This document shows positions 46,837 to 58,551 of a stretch of 64,000 bases of DNA, piece after piece; within the stretch, counting starts at the first letter, position 1; each line of letters begins with the position of its first letter. Position numbers and translations under genes: made by a program. Source of the stretch: Citrus sinensis (taxonomy: Eukaryota > Streptophyta > Magnoliopsida > Sapindales > Rutaceae); contig NC_068557.1 in assembly GCF_022201045.2 (NCBI RefSeq), forward strand, positions 18,081,501 to 18,145,500. The letters are read 5' to 3'. The notes beneath the pieces were generated by a model. It was not told where the DNA came from. It saw nothing but the letters and a program-made list of their open reading frames with translations, and did not search any database.

Positions 46837-47291
46837 ATTTATTAATAAATTCTAATTTTTCAAAATTAATAGAAAATATGACAATTTACTTGTTTTTTCC
46901 CATAAATTTAAATTTAAATTTAAATTAATTATGATTAAAAAATCTATTTAATTAAACAATTAAAGGTATTCATATCCCTAATCTCAAACAACCATTAAGG
47001 GTAAAATAATAAAATCAGCTAAAAATTTGACACTCAGAAGAATTTGAATATATTTTGAAATATTATGAGCTTCAATTTAGTTTAATCAAATAACATGAGG
47101 GTTTCATTCTTTTCCCCACACTGGTTTGAAACAAACCATGTTTGTACCATCTCTATTAGGTTAAAGCATATTTAAATTGGGTCGGATCGCCATGTCTTTA
47201 AGTAATTGAAAGAAAATCTTTCCTAAGGTATTTGAGTATTTGATCGTAAAATTAATCTTCTCTCTAATGCATGCGCATAAAGAGGCTCAAA

Positions 47292-48535
47292 CAGTGGCAG
47301 ACCTACACGTGGGCTAGACCGGATTATAGCTCGGTTTAGTCCAGACAAAATCGTTTACGCCCCTTAAGTTTTCATCAATTTAGTAAAATAATAGAATTTT
47401 AATTTTATTTTCAATATGACCCTAACTCAATTACCCTTATATTTTCATCAATTTAGTATAACAATAGAGTTTTTATTTTATATTCAAATATGTCCCTAAC
47501 CCAATTACCCTTATGTTTTCATCAATTTTATATAACAATAGAGTTTTTTATTTTATATTCAAATATGTCCCTAACCCAATTACCCTTATGTTTTCATCAA
47601 TTTTATATAACAATAGAGTTTTTATTTTATTTACAAACATGTCCCTTATTCAATTATATTATTTTCAATTGAAATTAGTGAGTTATTTTATAAAATGATT
47701 AAATCATATATTTATTGAATAGATTGAAAACATTAGGAGCTAAAATTTCATTACTACTTTAATTTATTTTAAAAAACATCTAATTGAAAAAAAAATATAT
47801 GTCAATGTAATATAACATCGTCACTAGTATTAAAAAGTACTTATAGAAACAAAATACAGTAACAATTATCAATATTTTTATAAAATTTTTATGTGAATTT
47901 TTAGATTTTATTTATTAGTTATATTAACTAAGAGGACAAGTTAGAAAATAAAATTTGAGTATTTTAAGGAGTTTTTGATAGAAGAATCATCAACATCTAA
48001 TTCTTTAAAGAGAGCTAGAGCACCTAACAAAGAAACAACTGCAGCCAAATACATTTATACTGAATTGAGTTTAGTTTATTATTAAAACTTTTGACTAATA
48101 ATACCTTTACATTTTGAAAGGATGAATAAATTTTAATTGTTTAATTTATTAAGTTTGGTAATTTAGTACTTCACTTCAAACATAAAAGTTTTACTTGCAA
48201 TTTTAATTGATTGTAATTACATCTATTGATCTATTTTAATTTGAAATTCTTAATTGATTTTTTAATTCTTATATAATTATATATTATTATAGGCTGCAAT
48301 GTCAGATTTTATAATTGAAAAATAGTGTTTTCATATTCGAGTTGCCTTTTATTTTTTACTCTTTTTTTATAATTACTTTTGTTTATAATCCATATTTAGA
48401 GAGATAAGGTTTTTGTTGTTCTTCCTTATTTAATGTACTTATAAGTTATTTTTATATATAAATTTTTATGTTCACTTTAAAATATCAATTTTAAAATTTA
48501 GTCCGGGATAATATTAAGTTCTGGATCTGCCCATG
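47292..48535. mobile_element. hAT-like element with an internal tandem array
   Basis: The ends are CAGTGGCAGACCTA and, reverse-complemented, CATGGGCAGATCCAG, resembling plant hAT termini. With CA/TG ends the 8-bp flanks match at 6 of 8 positions. A perfect 9-bp repeat ctcaaacag is found if the ends are shifted by about 3 bp, so the exact boundary is open. A 73-75-bp tandem array (47369-47664) lies inside. Confidence 0.55.
47369..47664. repeat. Tandem array, about four units of 73-75 bp
   Basis: Units start ttttcatcaattt at 47369, 47442, 47516 and 47591. Each unit includes acaatagagttttta and ccaattaccctta. Units 2-4 are nearly identical and unit 1 is more diverged. Confidence 0.9.
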
Positions 48536-48545
48536 CCCTCAAACA

Positions 48546-49013
48546 GTTCTTTCCCATATATATATGAGAAGGAAAATAGGATGTATAAAATAGCACCAGC
48601 ACAGCCTGCACAAGTGGCTCCACTTATAGTTTATCAAGTAATTATGTTATTTAAGTATGGACGGTGGAGTTGAAAATTCTGACTTTTATTATATTGGTTT
48701 CAATTGTCAACTCAGAAAGATACTCTCCGTCAAAGCATTAACGGGTCATCGGAAAAGCTCTTCATTGAGCTTTGTCTTTATTTGTAATTGTCAAGTTTAC
48801 AACCCTACCTCCTTAATGCATAAAGTGTTAAAAGGAGACGGAGAGAATATACGCCCAGCAAAAATATTCAGCTTCTGGAACCCATTCAAAGAGTCAAATT
48901 GAGTGCTAATGTTGATACTTCTCATGGCGTTTTACACTCATAATTTGTTCGTTTACTTAAAATTCAATGGCGTACACCGCCGATTCCAATGTGGACTTCA
49001 TTAGCCATTAATG
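48546..49013. other. Intergenic region
   Basis: No recognisable gene. An 81-residue open frame at 48657-48902 matches no family I know and has no promoter signal I can identify. Confidence 0.4.
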
Positions 49014-49030
49014 TCTCATTCCAGGATTTT

Positions 49031-49215
49031 TTTTTTTTGATGTAAGCCATTCGGTATCCGACGACTGCATTGAGTCCTGACTAATCCGAATTCGGGGTGT
49101 AGTCATAAGTTAAGACTCTTTACCGCTCCCAAAAGGCATGTTTAGTGGGGATCAAACTCGAGAGCTCTTCCCACAAACTCAACCTACGCTGCCAACTGAG
49201 CCACAACCATTTGGT
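49031..49215 (-). mobile_element. tRNA-derived SINE (Au-SINE-like)
   Basis: On the minus strand a tRNA-like head has A-box-type tggctcagttgg and B-box-type gtttgatcccc. A body with accccgaattcggattagtc and a poly(A) tail (the T-run at 49027-49038 on the plus strand) follow. Flanking repeats TCTCATTCCAGGATTTT and TCTCATTCTAAGATTTT match at most positions. Pol III-transcribed retroposon; no coding. Confidence 0.75.
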
Positions 49216-49231
49216 TCTCATTCTAAGATTT

Positions 49232-50941
49232 TATTTCACGTTTGACTGCCTACTTACATTAAAACCTCTTAAATGGATATGTGTGTGCGCGTGCAAATAC
49301 TATGATATATTGTCGATAATTCAGAGTTGAAATTTCGAAAACAAGAAGATTAAAGAAAGCGATCGTCTTCAATAGTTAATATATCAAATTAACTTAAAGG
49401 TCCCCGGAGAATCATTAAAGTTAAAGTTCTCTTGTGCACGCATGTATATATATACACATATGAGTAAATTTATAATTATATACATATATATATATATATA
49501 TATTCTCATGTATAGATCTCCACATATTATTACATGCAGGCTTGCATTAGGAATAAAATTTTAAACATAGCGTCCGTATCCTCAAAAATATATAAATGAC
49601 TTTCAAATTATTTAACCCTAATAAAAGCGAAAGTCATTGGTCCAAGTTAATTAATAAAATAAGGTTGGAAAAATAAGGGAAAATCGATGGCCGCACAGCG
49701 TGATTGCGACGCAAGTTTATAAGTCAGCCTTCTCTAGATAAACCAAAGTCGACAAAATTTCGGTCGCATTTTTATAATCATCTCCTTATGATTCAAAGGA
49801 TAAAAGTTTTAGGCTCGTTTTTCTTTGCAAATATTAATGGTAACAAAGCGTCACTGAAAGGACTCGGCGTCATTTTCTAATTTCTCAGTTTTTTTCCCCG
49901 ATTTTCGCCAAAATAAAATATGAGATGAGAGTGCACGTTAGACATGTACATGCAAGTTGGGGAATGATAATCCTTTTTTCGGAAAAATTCCTTCAAATTC
50001 TCCCAAAAAAAAAAGATACATTTATGTTGTGAGTACGTGCTGTGGTGTTGGATATTTCAAAATTTTATTCGAAAATTTCATTCTAAATAATGTTGTATTA
50101 TGGTAAGATAATGTAAGTTTTTGAAAAAATACTACATAGTAATACAACTGAAATTTATAAAAATTTACTTGATGAATAACAAACTATATCACAACATTTA
50201 AGATAAAATTTTGAGATGTCTATTGTTACTTATATGTTTTAGCTATTTATTTATTATCAATTGTAAGTCAGTATATGTCCATAAGTAAAGGCTCTCTATT
50301 TGTTCTAATTGTGCAATAGACATGATACCTAAGTAAAGCTACTCGTACTTATTCAATACTTTTAGCAGTTTTGCTTTGGAAACCTAGTTAATTAATTTTA
50401 CTCATAATTATTTGATGAAGATGTCCATTACCTTAATAACTTAACCTTGTCCACCTTTTATCTTTATTAATTTAACCTTGTCCAACTTTAAAAAGCTATA
50501 TATAATTACCAAACTCTAGTTCGTAACATGTACAACACTTCAATTTCAAACAAAATATGTCATATTATGTATGTATTATCATAAAAGTTTATGAACTTAA
50601 CTCATACCTAAATGTCAGCTCAAGAGTTGAAAATTTTCTCAAATTTATATATTTTTAATTCATGAACCATTTATGGATATTTTCCTCAATAGTTTATGGA
50701 TATTTTCCTCAACATATATGTAATCTCCGAGGGAAATCTAAGAGAGCTCTTTCATTAACAATAAAAAAGAAAAAAAAAAAGGGTAACAGAAATGCGTTAG
50801 GCTTAAAGACTAGAAGTAAGGAAACAACTATAAACTCATATTAACCAATGGAATATAAGACTTACATATTGTTCCTCTTATTTTATTTATTTAATATTAT
50901 GGGAAAGATCCCTAAGTAAAAGCCAGAGATTGTTTTAAACT
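49232..50941. other. Intergenic region, 3' of the DUF26 gene
   Basis: AT-rich with a (TA)n microsatellite near 49480-49502. No gene is recognised; the small open frames are low-complexity. Confidence 0.5.
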
Positions 50942-51679
50942 TCAAGCATTAACAAAGGGATAAATCTCATATCTAAAGTTACAACTTCCACTAACAACTC
51001 TTCCTCCTTCTTTCCCATCACAACAGCTTGGGAGCTCACGAATTATGCCATCAAGACACTTCTTGCAATCAACGCTAGAAAGATCCCTTGTGCATTGAGT
51101 CAATCCATAGAGTTTATTCGATTTTCCGAGCTCCATTTCTCCTACCGCATATAATTTGGGAGTAACATAAGCTTTTTCAGCTAGTTGGGTTAACAATTCC
51201 TTGGTCCTTTGATTGAAAGACACCGGCTCGGTGACCACTCTCACGTTCCACATATAGAACTTGTTTTTGTTGTCAATTTGGCCAAAGAACTCCGTGTTTG
51301 TGTACTTCAAAAGACAATTGTCGTACCAAATGATTGCAGCTTTGTTGTAAGGGCATCGCTTGCGGATCTCACCGCTTGCGTCAACAATACAGGTTTTGCA
51401 ATCAGAGCTTGAGACATCACCTCTACAAAGAGCAAGCCCATATGCTTTGTTGGGACGCTGACCCAAGGCGCCCTTGCCAAAACCTGTGGGAGGAGCTTGG
51501 TAGTCGAGGTAACCTATGAGTTTGTTCAAGTTTGTTTCATATGGACCATTGGCAGTGAAATTTTCAGAGCTTGAACAAAAGTGAAAGAGAGGGTCAACTC
51601 CAAAAGCAGTTTGGAGAAAGAAAGCAAAAGCTATAAGCAGATAGAGGGAAGAAGCAAATTTAATTGAAGGTGAAGCCAT
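50942..51679 (-). CDS. Cysteine-rich repeat secretory protein (two DUF26/Gnk2 domains)
   Basis: Intact single-exon gene of 245 residues, of the CRRSP38-like type. A signal peptide (about residues 1-27, LLIAFAFFLQTAFG) is followed by two DUF26 domains. Each has the hallmark C-X8-C-X2-C: CRGDVSSSDCKTC at about residue 85 and CTRDLSSVDCKKC at about residue 195. The remaining family cysteines are present, including FCSS, RCPY, DNCLL, SCCDG and GSCNFRYEIYPF. There is no transmembrane or kinase part, so the product should be secreted to the apoplast. Ginkbilobin-2 of this fold binds mannose and is antifungal; a defence role here is inference. The ATG was chosen as the first Met before the signal peptide. 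A TATA box lies about 60 bp upstream. It is one of a local cluster with 54419, 60318 and the kinase at 61560. Confidence 0.93.
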   Translation of the reverse strand: MASPSIKFASSLYLLIAFAFFLQTAFGVDPLFHFCSSSENFTANGPYETNLNKLIGYLDYQAPPTGFGKGALGQRPNKAYGLALCRGDVSSSDCKTCIVDASGEIRKRCPYNKAAIIWYDNCLLKYTNTEFFGQIDNKNKFYMWNVRVVTEPVSFNQRTKELLTQLAEKAYVTPKLYAVGEMELGKSNKLYGLTQCTRDLSSVDCKKCLDGIIRELPSCCDGKEGGRVVSGSCNFRYEIYPFVNA

Positions 51680-51740
51680 TGTTGCAAGGATGTATATTAA
51701 GGTTGATTTATTGGTTAAACTGAGGGTGCATATGCAGCAT

Positions 51741-51750
51741 CTATATATAG
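51741..51750 (-). promoter_or_regulatory. TATA box of the DUF26 gene at 50942
   Basis: The palindromic ctatatatag lies about 62 bp upstream of the start codon on the minus strand. Confidence 0.6.
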
Positions 51751-51759
51751 TGAAAAAAA

Positions 51760-54370
51760 ATCCGCTTGCACTTCAAAGAAAAGTACTAGGAGCTGACTTT
51801 TTCTTGTGAAAATTTCTAGGATTACAATAAGTTAATTACTAATAAGACAATTTCTATTGTGGGCTGCGGAGGTTTGAAAAGTCAATAGCGGCTAGGCTGA
51901 CAGATGCGCACTTCATAATATCATACGCATAACTCTTGGCGGAAGGAAAATTAATAATGTAGAAAAATTAAGAAAGTGTTTGAAAATTAGGCAGAATGGT
52001 ATATGCCATTAACTTATAAATTAGAGGGCCATGGTGCTTATGCTACTTCCTAATGCTATTTATGAATTAAAAAAACAAGCAAGTAAATGAAAATTACTCA
52101 AATATAGAATCAGGCTTAGAGCCATTTGAGCAGTAGAGTTGGTCAAATCGTTTATATTCAATTAAAATGACATTTAACAATTAACATTATAAGAAATGAC
52201 ACTCATCATTATCATATTGTGCTAAAAAGAAAAGATAATCACTAGGATATAGGGTCAACGTTGTTTCTAGAAGTTGAAAGGTAGGTGAAAATCCACGGCG
52301 GTGTCGCAGGCTGGGTTAAGAGGGATGTTTTGCAAGTCTCGTCTTTCTAGATTAATTATTTTTTATTTTTTGGAGAAATCTAGATTAATTAAGTTGACAA
52401 AGTTATATGTCAAACTTTTTGAAAATTATGGAGAAAAGATAAATCTCACTCTTATTCAATAATGAATATAAAAAAATGATGTAATTAACATAATTTGAGA
52501 ATATAATTAATTATTAATTTTTCTTAATTAATAATTAAGATGGAGACAATCAATTATTTAATTGATTGTTTTATTTCCATCAACATTATTTGATTCTTAT
52601 GAGTATGGTGTCTGAATTCACTTCCGATGAAGTTGGTTTATGGCTGGCGGATCCATATAAACGCTAACTCCAGAAAATTGAAAAAAAAAAAAATCATTAT
52701 TTCGGCATCATTACTCTCTCGGTGTATACACCTGCTTCAATAAAAATAGTGTTATGATTCACAAAAAAGATAAGAACCAATTGAGAAGTTTATAAATCAT
52801 ATGTGAAACTAATGACATGATTTTTTTTTTCATTTAGCTAGCTTCATCCATAAATTAAGCCTTTAATAATGCTTCAAATTAGAACATTTATATTTTTGCT
52901 GGGAATTGATTCTATGGTGGCTATTTCTTGCATTATTAATGCTTCTTTTTTTACCTGCATGCCTTGACAAATTTACAACCAATACATTTGGATAAATTGA
53001 CAGCCAATATATTTTGATAAATTGACAGCCAATACATTTTAACTTCCATGCTAAGATAGCCGATATTTCTTCTTCTTTGTCCGCTTGTATTTCGTGAAGA
53101 CAATCAAATGGCTGATGCTTTCATTATTTTCTTGATTTTTTCTTTCCCTTTTACAATTATCTTATTTGAATGTACTCACATATGAATTGTCATAGTTTTT
53201 CAATGAAATCAATTTATTTTATTAGGTTGATGTAACCTAACTTTGAAAATTTAGTTCCATAAATCATCAAGTTATTATTTTGTGATTGAATGTTCATTAT
53301 TGTGCTTAACGCTTTTTAAATATTTGATCAATATTTAAATGATTTGAGGATACATAATGAGATGAGAGAAAATTTATGCATTTTTGCTAAGTATAATGCA
53401 TGCCATGAATTAAATAGGAGACATAGATTTACTAACCTGATTCGTGCAGTTAATCTAAGAATACCACTGAACTTAATGAGCTTTTATATATTTTAATACA
53501 CATAGATATATCTTGTATTAGTATATGGGAATATATTTGATATTGCTTGAGAAAGAGTGTCAAAGGATTTAGACTTATTCAACTATCAATATGGGTACTA
53601 ACCTTTGACAACATAGATGGATTGATTACGGTGAAGACGAATGTCTAAGTTTTTTAATCTCTTGTTGATTTCATAATTGCTTGCATCTTTATTTAATTTT
53701 TAATTGTTTTGTTTTCTTTTAGTACTTTTAAGTTTCAATCAATATCATCTTTAATCAATTGTTCAAATAAACTTAGATTAAAGAAATTTTGGCAGTTAAT
53801 AGGACATACAAGTTCTATGAAAAAAAAAAATCTATTCTTCATTATACTACTCATGTCGGCTAAACTTGTTAATTACGCAACAGATAATCCAAAAGGTGCT
53901 CAACATTCATTGCATTTCTATAGTATAGGCTAGAAATTGCTTCAAGTAATTTATTTCATCTTTACCAACTTGTTGATATATGCTTTCATTTTTACCAACT
54001 TGTTGTTCAATGCCATGCCTTCAGCTGATTGGATCTTGTATTGTTAAAGATAATTCATTGACATGAAGAAATACAAATGATGCTCCTTTTTAGATAAGTA
54101 TGTACATGTACAACCAAAACTTTGTTAAAACAAAAAATCTATTTCTAAATTAATAAATATTCATTTATTAATAAATTAATAAAGTATTCATTTATTGATA
54201 AATATTTGCATTATTCATTTATTGATAAATATATAACTTCACTAAAGTAGTATTTTGCTCTTAGTGCCTGCAATAGTAATTTACAGAGACTTTAATTGTA
54301 ATTTGCACTACCACTCAAAACATATGTACAAACAACGAAATGAATAATTAGAAAGTACTTATAATTAATA
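51760..54370. other. Intergenic region
   Basis: No convincing gene. A short minisatellite (three units of about 27 bp containing gataaattgacagccaata) lies at 52976-53041. A short stretch near 53090 reads FREDNQMADA on the plus strand, like the end of an RNase H-like domain, but is too short to call. Direct repeats of attcatttattgataaatat lie at 54180-54230. Confidence 0.5.
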
Positions 54371-54418
54371 CTCTCAAATTCAAGCTTTGGCAAATGGGTA
54401 AATCTCATATCTGATAGT

Positions 54419-55123
54419 TCAACTCCCAGTAACGACCTTCCCTCCTTGTTTCCCATCGCAGCATCTCGGAAGATCACTAATTATGCGATCACGACACATC
54501 TTGCAATCATTATAAGAAAGATCTCTTGTGCATTGAGCCAAACCATAAATCTTCTTCTTTGACCCTTCATTAAGCTCCAATTCTCCTGCTGCATACAATT
54601 TAGGCTTGCCAGAAGCTTCGTCGGCCAGCTGCCTCAACAAGTCCTTGCTCTTTTGATTGAATATCACCGGGTAGCCCACATTGTTCACGTTCCACATGAA
54701 GTACTTGGTTCCATTATCGATTTGGCCGAAGAATTTGTCATTAGAGTACTTCAACATGCAGTTGTCATAGAATATCTTTGCGCTTTTGCTATATGGGCAG
54801 TTCTCGCGAATGGTACTGATTGCATCTGCGACACATGTTTTACAATCCGAAGCTGAAACATCACCCCTACAAAGAGCAAGCCCATTTGCTTGAATAGGGT
54901 TTTTACCTAAGGAACCAATACCGAAACCTGTGGGAGGAGCTTGGTGGTAGATATATCCCATTAGTGCGTTCAAGTTCGTTTGGTATCGGCCGTTGGCAGT
55001 GAAGTTTTCATTCGAACAAGAATAGGATATGGGGTCAACGTTGGCCCCAAAAGTCACAGTTTGGAGAAGAAGAGCAAAGCTAATTAGCAAAGAGAAGGTA
55101 GAGGAAACTCTTGGGGAAGACAT
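54419..55123 (-). CDS. DUF26 secretory protein with premature stop (possible pseudogene)
   Basis: 234 residues, about 85 percent like the gene at 60318 by eye. A signal peptide (LLISFALLLQTVTFG) and both C-X8-C-X2-C motifs (CRGDVSASDCKTC and CTRDLSYNDCKMC) are intact. At VVTGS the next codon, TGC (Cys) in relatives, is TGA (54419-54421). Downstream the same frame continues TIRYEIYPFAKA to a second stop at 54380-54382. The truncation removes the last 13 residues, including one conserved disulfide cysteine and the final beta strand, so folding is doubtful. No other disabling change is seen, so the loss is recent or the product is tolerated in shortened form. It diverges head-to-head from 60318 with repeats between. 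Confidence 0.8.
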   Translation of the reverse strand: MSSPRVSSTFSLLISFALLLQTVTFGANVDPISYSCSNENFTANGRYQTNLNALMGYIYHQAPPTGFGIGSLGKNPIQANGLALCRGDVSASDCKTCVADAISTIRENCPYSKSAKIFYDNCMLKYSNDKFFGQIDNGTKYFMWNVNNVGYPVIFNQKSKDLLRQLADEASGKPKLYAAGELELNEGSKKKIYGLAQCTRDLSYNDCKMCRDRIISDLPRCCDGKQGGKVVTGS

Positions 55124-55184
55124 TGCTGAAAATTCCAGATTTGGAAGTGTATACGATGTGCTTGAGAAAATAAGCAGGTAGAGC

Positions 55185-55195
55185 CTATATTTATG
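55185..55195 (-). promoter_or_regulatory. TATA box of the DUF26 gene at 54419
   Basis: On the minus strand ataaatatagg lies about 65 bp upstream of the start codon. Confidence 0.5.
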
Positions 55196-55289
55196 GTGAA
55201 AAATATTTTGATGGATATTTAGAAAAGTTCATGAGCGATACCTTTTCTTGTCTTGTGACTTGTGTATATTGCTTTGTTGAATGTTAAGA

Positions 55290-55318
55290 AGTTTTCAAAT
55301 GTGATGGGATGTTGAGAA
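55290..55318 (-). promoter_or_regulatory. Conserved upstream block, DUF26 paralogue 1
   Basis: On the minus strand it reads TTCTCAACATCCCATCACAT followed by TTGAAA, matching 60098-60125 upstream of the paralogue at 60318 at all but two positions. It is either a remnant of the gene duplication or a retained regulatory element. Confidence 0.5.
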
Positions 55319-55678
55319 TGTCAACAAGAGGTAACTGGTGAGATAAATGGCACTTGCATGCGACGCGAGTAGCGAAAATAATTAAGAATTACAAGGCAAC
55401 AACTTCCATTGACCTTTTCTATCAAAGTACCTTTTCCGTGATTAAACTTGCTGAGTTACAAGCCAATTAAACTCCAGCCGTAATTCATGTGATTGCTTCA
55501 TTGCTTGGGTAGAAATAATTGGCTTACGATTTACGAATTATGAATAGTCCATATAAATAACTAGCCTCCTTAACTAGTTCTACTTGTAGAAAAGAATAAA
55601 GAAAAAAAAATAGAAACAACAACTTAATATTTTAACCTCGCTTTTAATTTAGTGATAAGCTTCCAATAAATTAAATTA

Positions 55679-55949
55679 GGCCCTATTTTGATATGAAGGT
55701 TGAGCGGCTGTAATTTAAAAATTATAACATTAAAGTGTTTAATGAACATTAGTAGCTATAGCAGCATGGAAACTAAGTTGATTTAATTTATCATTTGTAT
55801 GATAAAAAATCTACAACATCTTTATTAATATTATCAAAATTATTATTTAAAATTGCATTATTATACACTATTAACTTTTATTTCATAGTTATTATTTTTT
55901 TCCATAGTTATAAATTAAATGGTATAGCAGCTTAATACAAAACAACGCC
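55679..55949. mobile_element. PIF/Harbinger MITE, 271 bp, intact
   Basis: The ends are GGCCCTATTTTGATATGAAG and, reverse-complemented, GGCGTTGTTTTGTATTAAG, flanked by TTA (55676-55678 and 55950-55952). It shares the interior (ggctgtaatttaaaa, ttaaagtgttt, aaaattattatttaaaat) and exact length with the MITE split by the Gypsy element. Confidence 0.8.
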
Positions 55950-56044
55950 TTAAACTAAGAAATCATTCTATTTCTGGAGTAGATCTATAATTACTATTCG
56001 AGTCTCTGAAAACTATTTTAGTGATTGAATAATTTACTAAAACT

Positions 56045-58218
56045 AAAGGAGCTGATTGATATTTTACATAAGAAATATTACAACACTCTCAACACACTCT
56101 TTTTACTCTCTTCTTATTCTTAACTCACCACTTGATGCCTAAACTAAATGATCCCAGGGGTTTTTATAGTAAGTGAAATAAGCAAAAACTACACAAGTAA
56201 AAATTACAAAAAAATAATAATAATAACCACATCCTAAACTTACCATCCCACTCTTAATAATAACCACACTTTAAATGTTGAAATAATCTCTTAAAAATAA
56301 CTGCATTTTTACAACTACACATCACCAATTATTCATGATACTTTTACTTCTCTATCAAAGATAATTCTAGCCAAATGGAGACATTATTTTGTCGCATGAA
56401 ACCTTCCATTTTATTTGGACCATGAAACTAGTGTTAGGTATTAACACTCCCCCTCAATACCAATTTTCATCTTTTGAACCGTAAGCTGAACTCTTTAAAC
56501 TTCCCAATACTGATACATTTGTAAATAATTCTAAAGCTATATTATCTGTCTTGACATATCGTATTTCAATTTCAACTTGCAAGATCTTTTTCATGATGAA
56601 GTGATAGTTTAACTCCACTAGCTTAATCCTTGCATGAAAAATTGAATTTTCTGCGAAGCTGATCTCTAATTGATTATCGCAATACAGTGGTATTGCATAG
56701 TCTACTAGTTGGTGGAGATCTTTCATCAGCTAGATCAACCAAGTACTTATTGGAGCTACCATTGTTGCTGCTTTGTACTTCACTTCTGTGGTCCATAACG
56801 ATGCAGTTGGTTGTCTCTTGCTACACTAAAATTTTACTCTAATACTAGTTTTGAAAATGTACCTAGTGGTTGAGTTTTAAGTGTAGTGATCTCCAGTGTA
56901 ATCATTGTCACAATAGCCAGCTAGCTTGCAGTTTTCATCTCTCTTGTACAACATACCATAGTTAATTTTACTTTTCATATACCTCAATATTCGTTGAACT
57001 ACTTTCAAATGAGGGTTTTTTGGATTTTGCATGTATCGACTCATCACATTTACTACACATGAAATATTAAGATGAGTTAGCGTTAGTTAGATTAAAATAC
57101 TTATCACTTTTTGCTACATTATCTCATCTTTTAAATCTTTACCTTTGTATACACAAAATTTCGAATTGACTTCGATCAATGTTGAGATTGGATTGCACCT
57201 TAGCATTCCAAACTTCTTTAGCAAATCTTTGGCATATTTTTATTAGTAAAGAAATACCCCTTCCTATGTGTGATCAACTTCTAGAACAAGAGAGTACTTG
57301 AACTGATTAATCTCTTATTCAATGAATCTATACGTCATCATCACCAGTAAGAGTCAAGTCATTTATGTAGCACTAATATGATTGCTAACTTTTCTTCATT
57401 AGCTTTGATTGAAAAAGTTAGAATCTACATATACCATTGAATAACCATTATGATTTAGAAATTCGGCAATCTTTATGCACCACACCCTTGATGCTTACTT
57501 TAAAGTGTCTTTTTCGACAAATGAACTTAATTTGAGCTTTATTATCAAATTCTCTTAGTTGATTCATATAGATATACACATTAAAGGATATCATAATCAC
57601 ACGTATTAAATTATTTTCTCGTCACATGTTTTCTAAATTTCATTAGCTATTATCTAAATTAGTATATGTCTACTATTTAAATTCTCAATAGTTTCAAGCT
57701 GAACACTCAAAGGTTTAAGTTTAATGGTACAATTTTAAGTTAATGGTCTAAGATTTTAGGCAAGTATTTATATTTCATATTGGATGGTGGTGGCGTCAAG
57801 TTTAACGGTATAGAAATTACACGTTTAACGGTAATTTTTTCTAGTTTATTGCTCAAAAAATTCAAGTTACCGTTTATTCAAGTTTTCAGTCTTCTCAAAA
57901 TTTTAATTGATTTAAAAATGAATTCAAACTTATATGTTGGATTTCATATTATTAAATCCAACAGTGAGCATATTTCCCCGTATGAGATATATGCATGTAC
58001 AGTAGCTATGCCCAAACTTATTACCAATCTGTTAAATAATCACATTTTACAATTACCACACCACCAATTATTATTCAAGATATTTTTACTTCTCCTCCAA
58101 AGATACTTTTTGTATAAATAGAGATATCATTTCTTCTTTTAGAACCTTTCATAAGTTAGACTTGGGCTTAAAAAAATGTACTTTGACCATGAAATTAGTG
58201 TTGGGCTTTTAACAGTCG
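56045..58218 (-). mobile_element. Degenerate Copia element 3
   Basis: The minus strand carries Copia RNase H sequence (56454-56726: YAIPLYCDNQLEI, HARIKLVELNYHFI, IRYVKTDNIALELFT). More broken RT/RNase H pieces extend up to about 57560. A polypurine tract attgagggggag (minus strand) sits at about 56447-56458 beside a probable 3' LTR at about 56045-56446. A partial second LTR lies at about 58010-58218 (shared accaattattca, tttttacttctc, ccatgaaa and tagtgtt blocks). Boundaries are approximate and no target duplication was found. Confidence 0.6.
56454..56726 (-). pseudogene. Copia RNase H remnant (element 3)
   Basis: A 90-residue open stretch with the canonical DNQ, H(A)R.K..EL.YHF and ..YV.T..N.AL..T series of Copia RNase H. 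The 5' part of the domain is broken by stops. Confidence 0.7.
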
Positions 58219-58551
58219 CTGACTCCCTTTTTTTGAGGAAAAAAAAAACAAAAAACAAAACAAAACTGAAAATGAAGTACTTAGCGAGTTTGATCTGCTA
58301 GAATACATATGAGTTCCATTTTGATTTTTCTATTTTAGTATTAGAATATGAACTAATTAATTTATGTCTTACCATGTGGGCCGCATAAGAAAATACTAAT
58401 GAAATGTGTTTAGAAGGCTCGATATTAATAACGAATTTCTTTAGCTAATGGCTAACAATTATCCAATACTTGTGCATGTGCATCGGGAATTATCTTTAAC
58501 CCTCGTATGTAATTACAACATGCGTCTCATCTTTTATATTAATTAACAGGG
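58219..58551. other. Spacer between Copia element 3 and the Pack-MULE
   Basis: AT-rich, no gene seen. Confidence 0.5.

Larger units (their letters stand above)
44238..47117. mobile_element. Long-TIR (MULE-like) element, split by a Copia solo LTR
   Basis: The left arm (about 44238-44480) and the right arm (about 46880-47117) are inverted repeats. Shared blocks include aattcttctga, ttatttaattaa and gaatacctttaatt. Flanking 9-mers (atattggtc and acactggtt) match only partly. The left arm is present in part in both copies of the tandem duplication, so the element predates it. The Copia solo LTR (44640-46836) sits between the arms. Confidence 0.6.

Noticed and set aside
48657..48902. An 81-residue open frame between repeats
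   Set aside because: No family resemblance, no promoter signal, and length is within chance for this composition.
53085..53140. FREDNQMADA, resembling the end of a plant RNase H-like (LINE) domain
   Set aside because: Only about ten residues match and the surroundings give no further domain.
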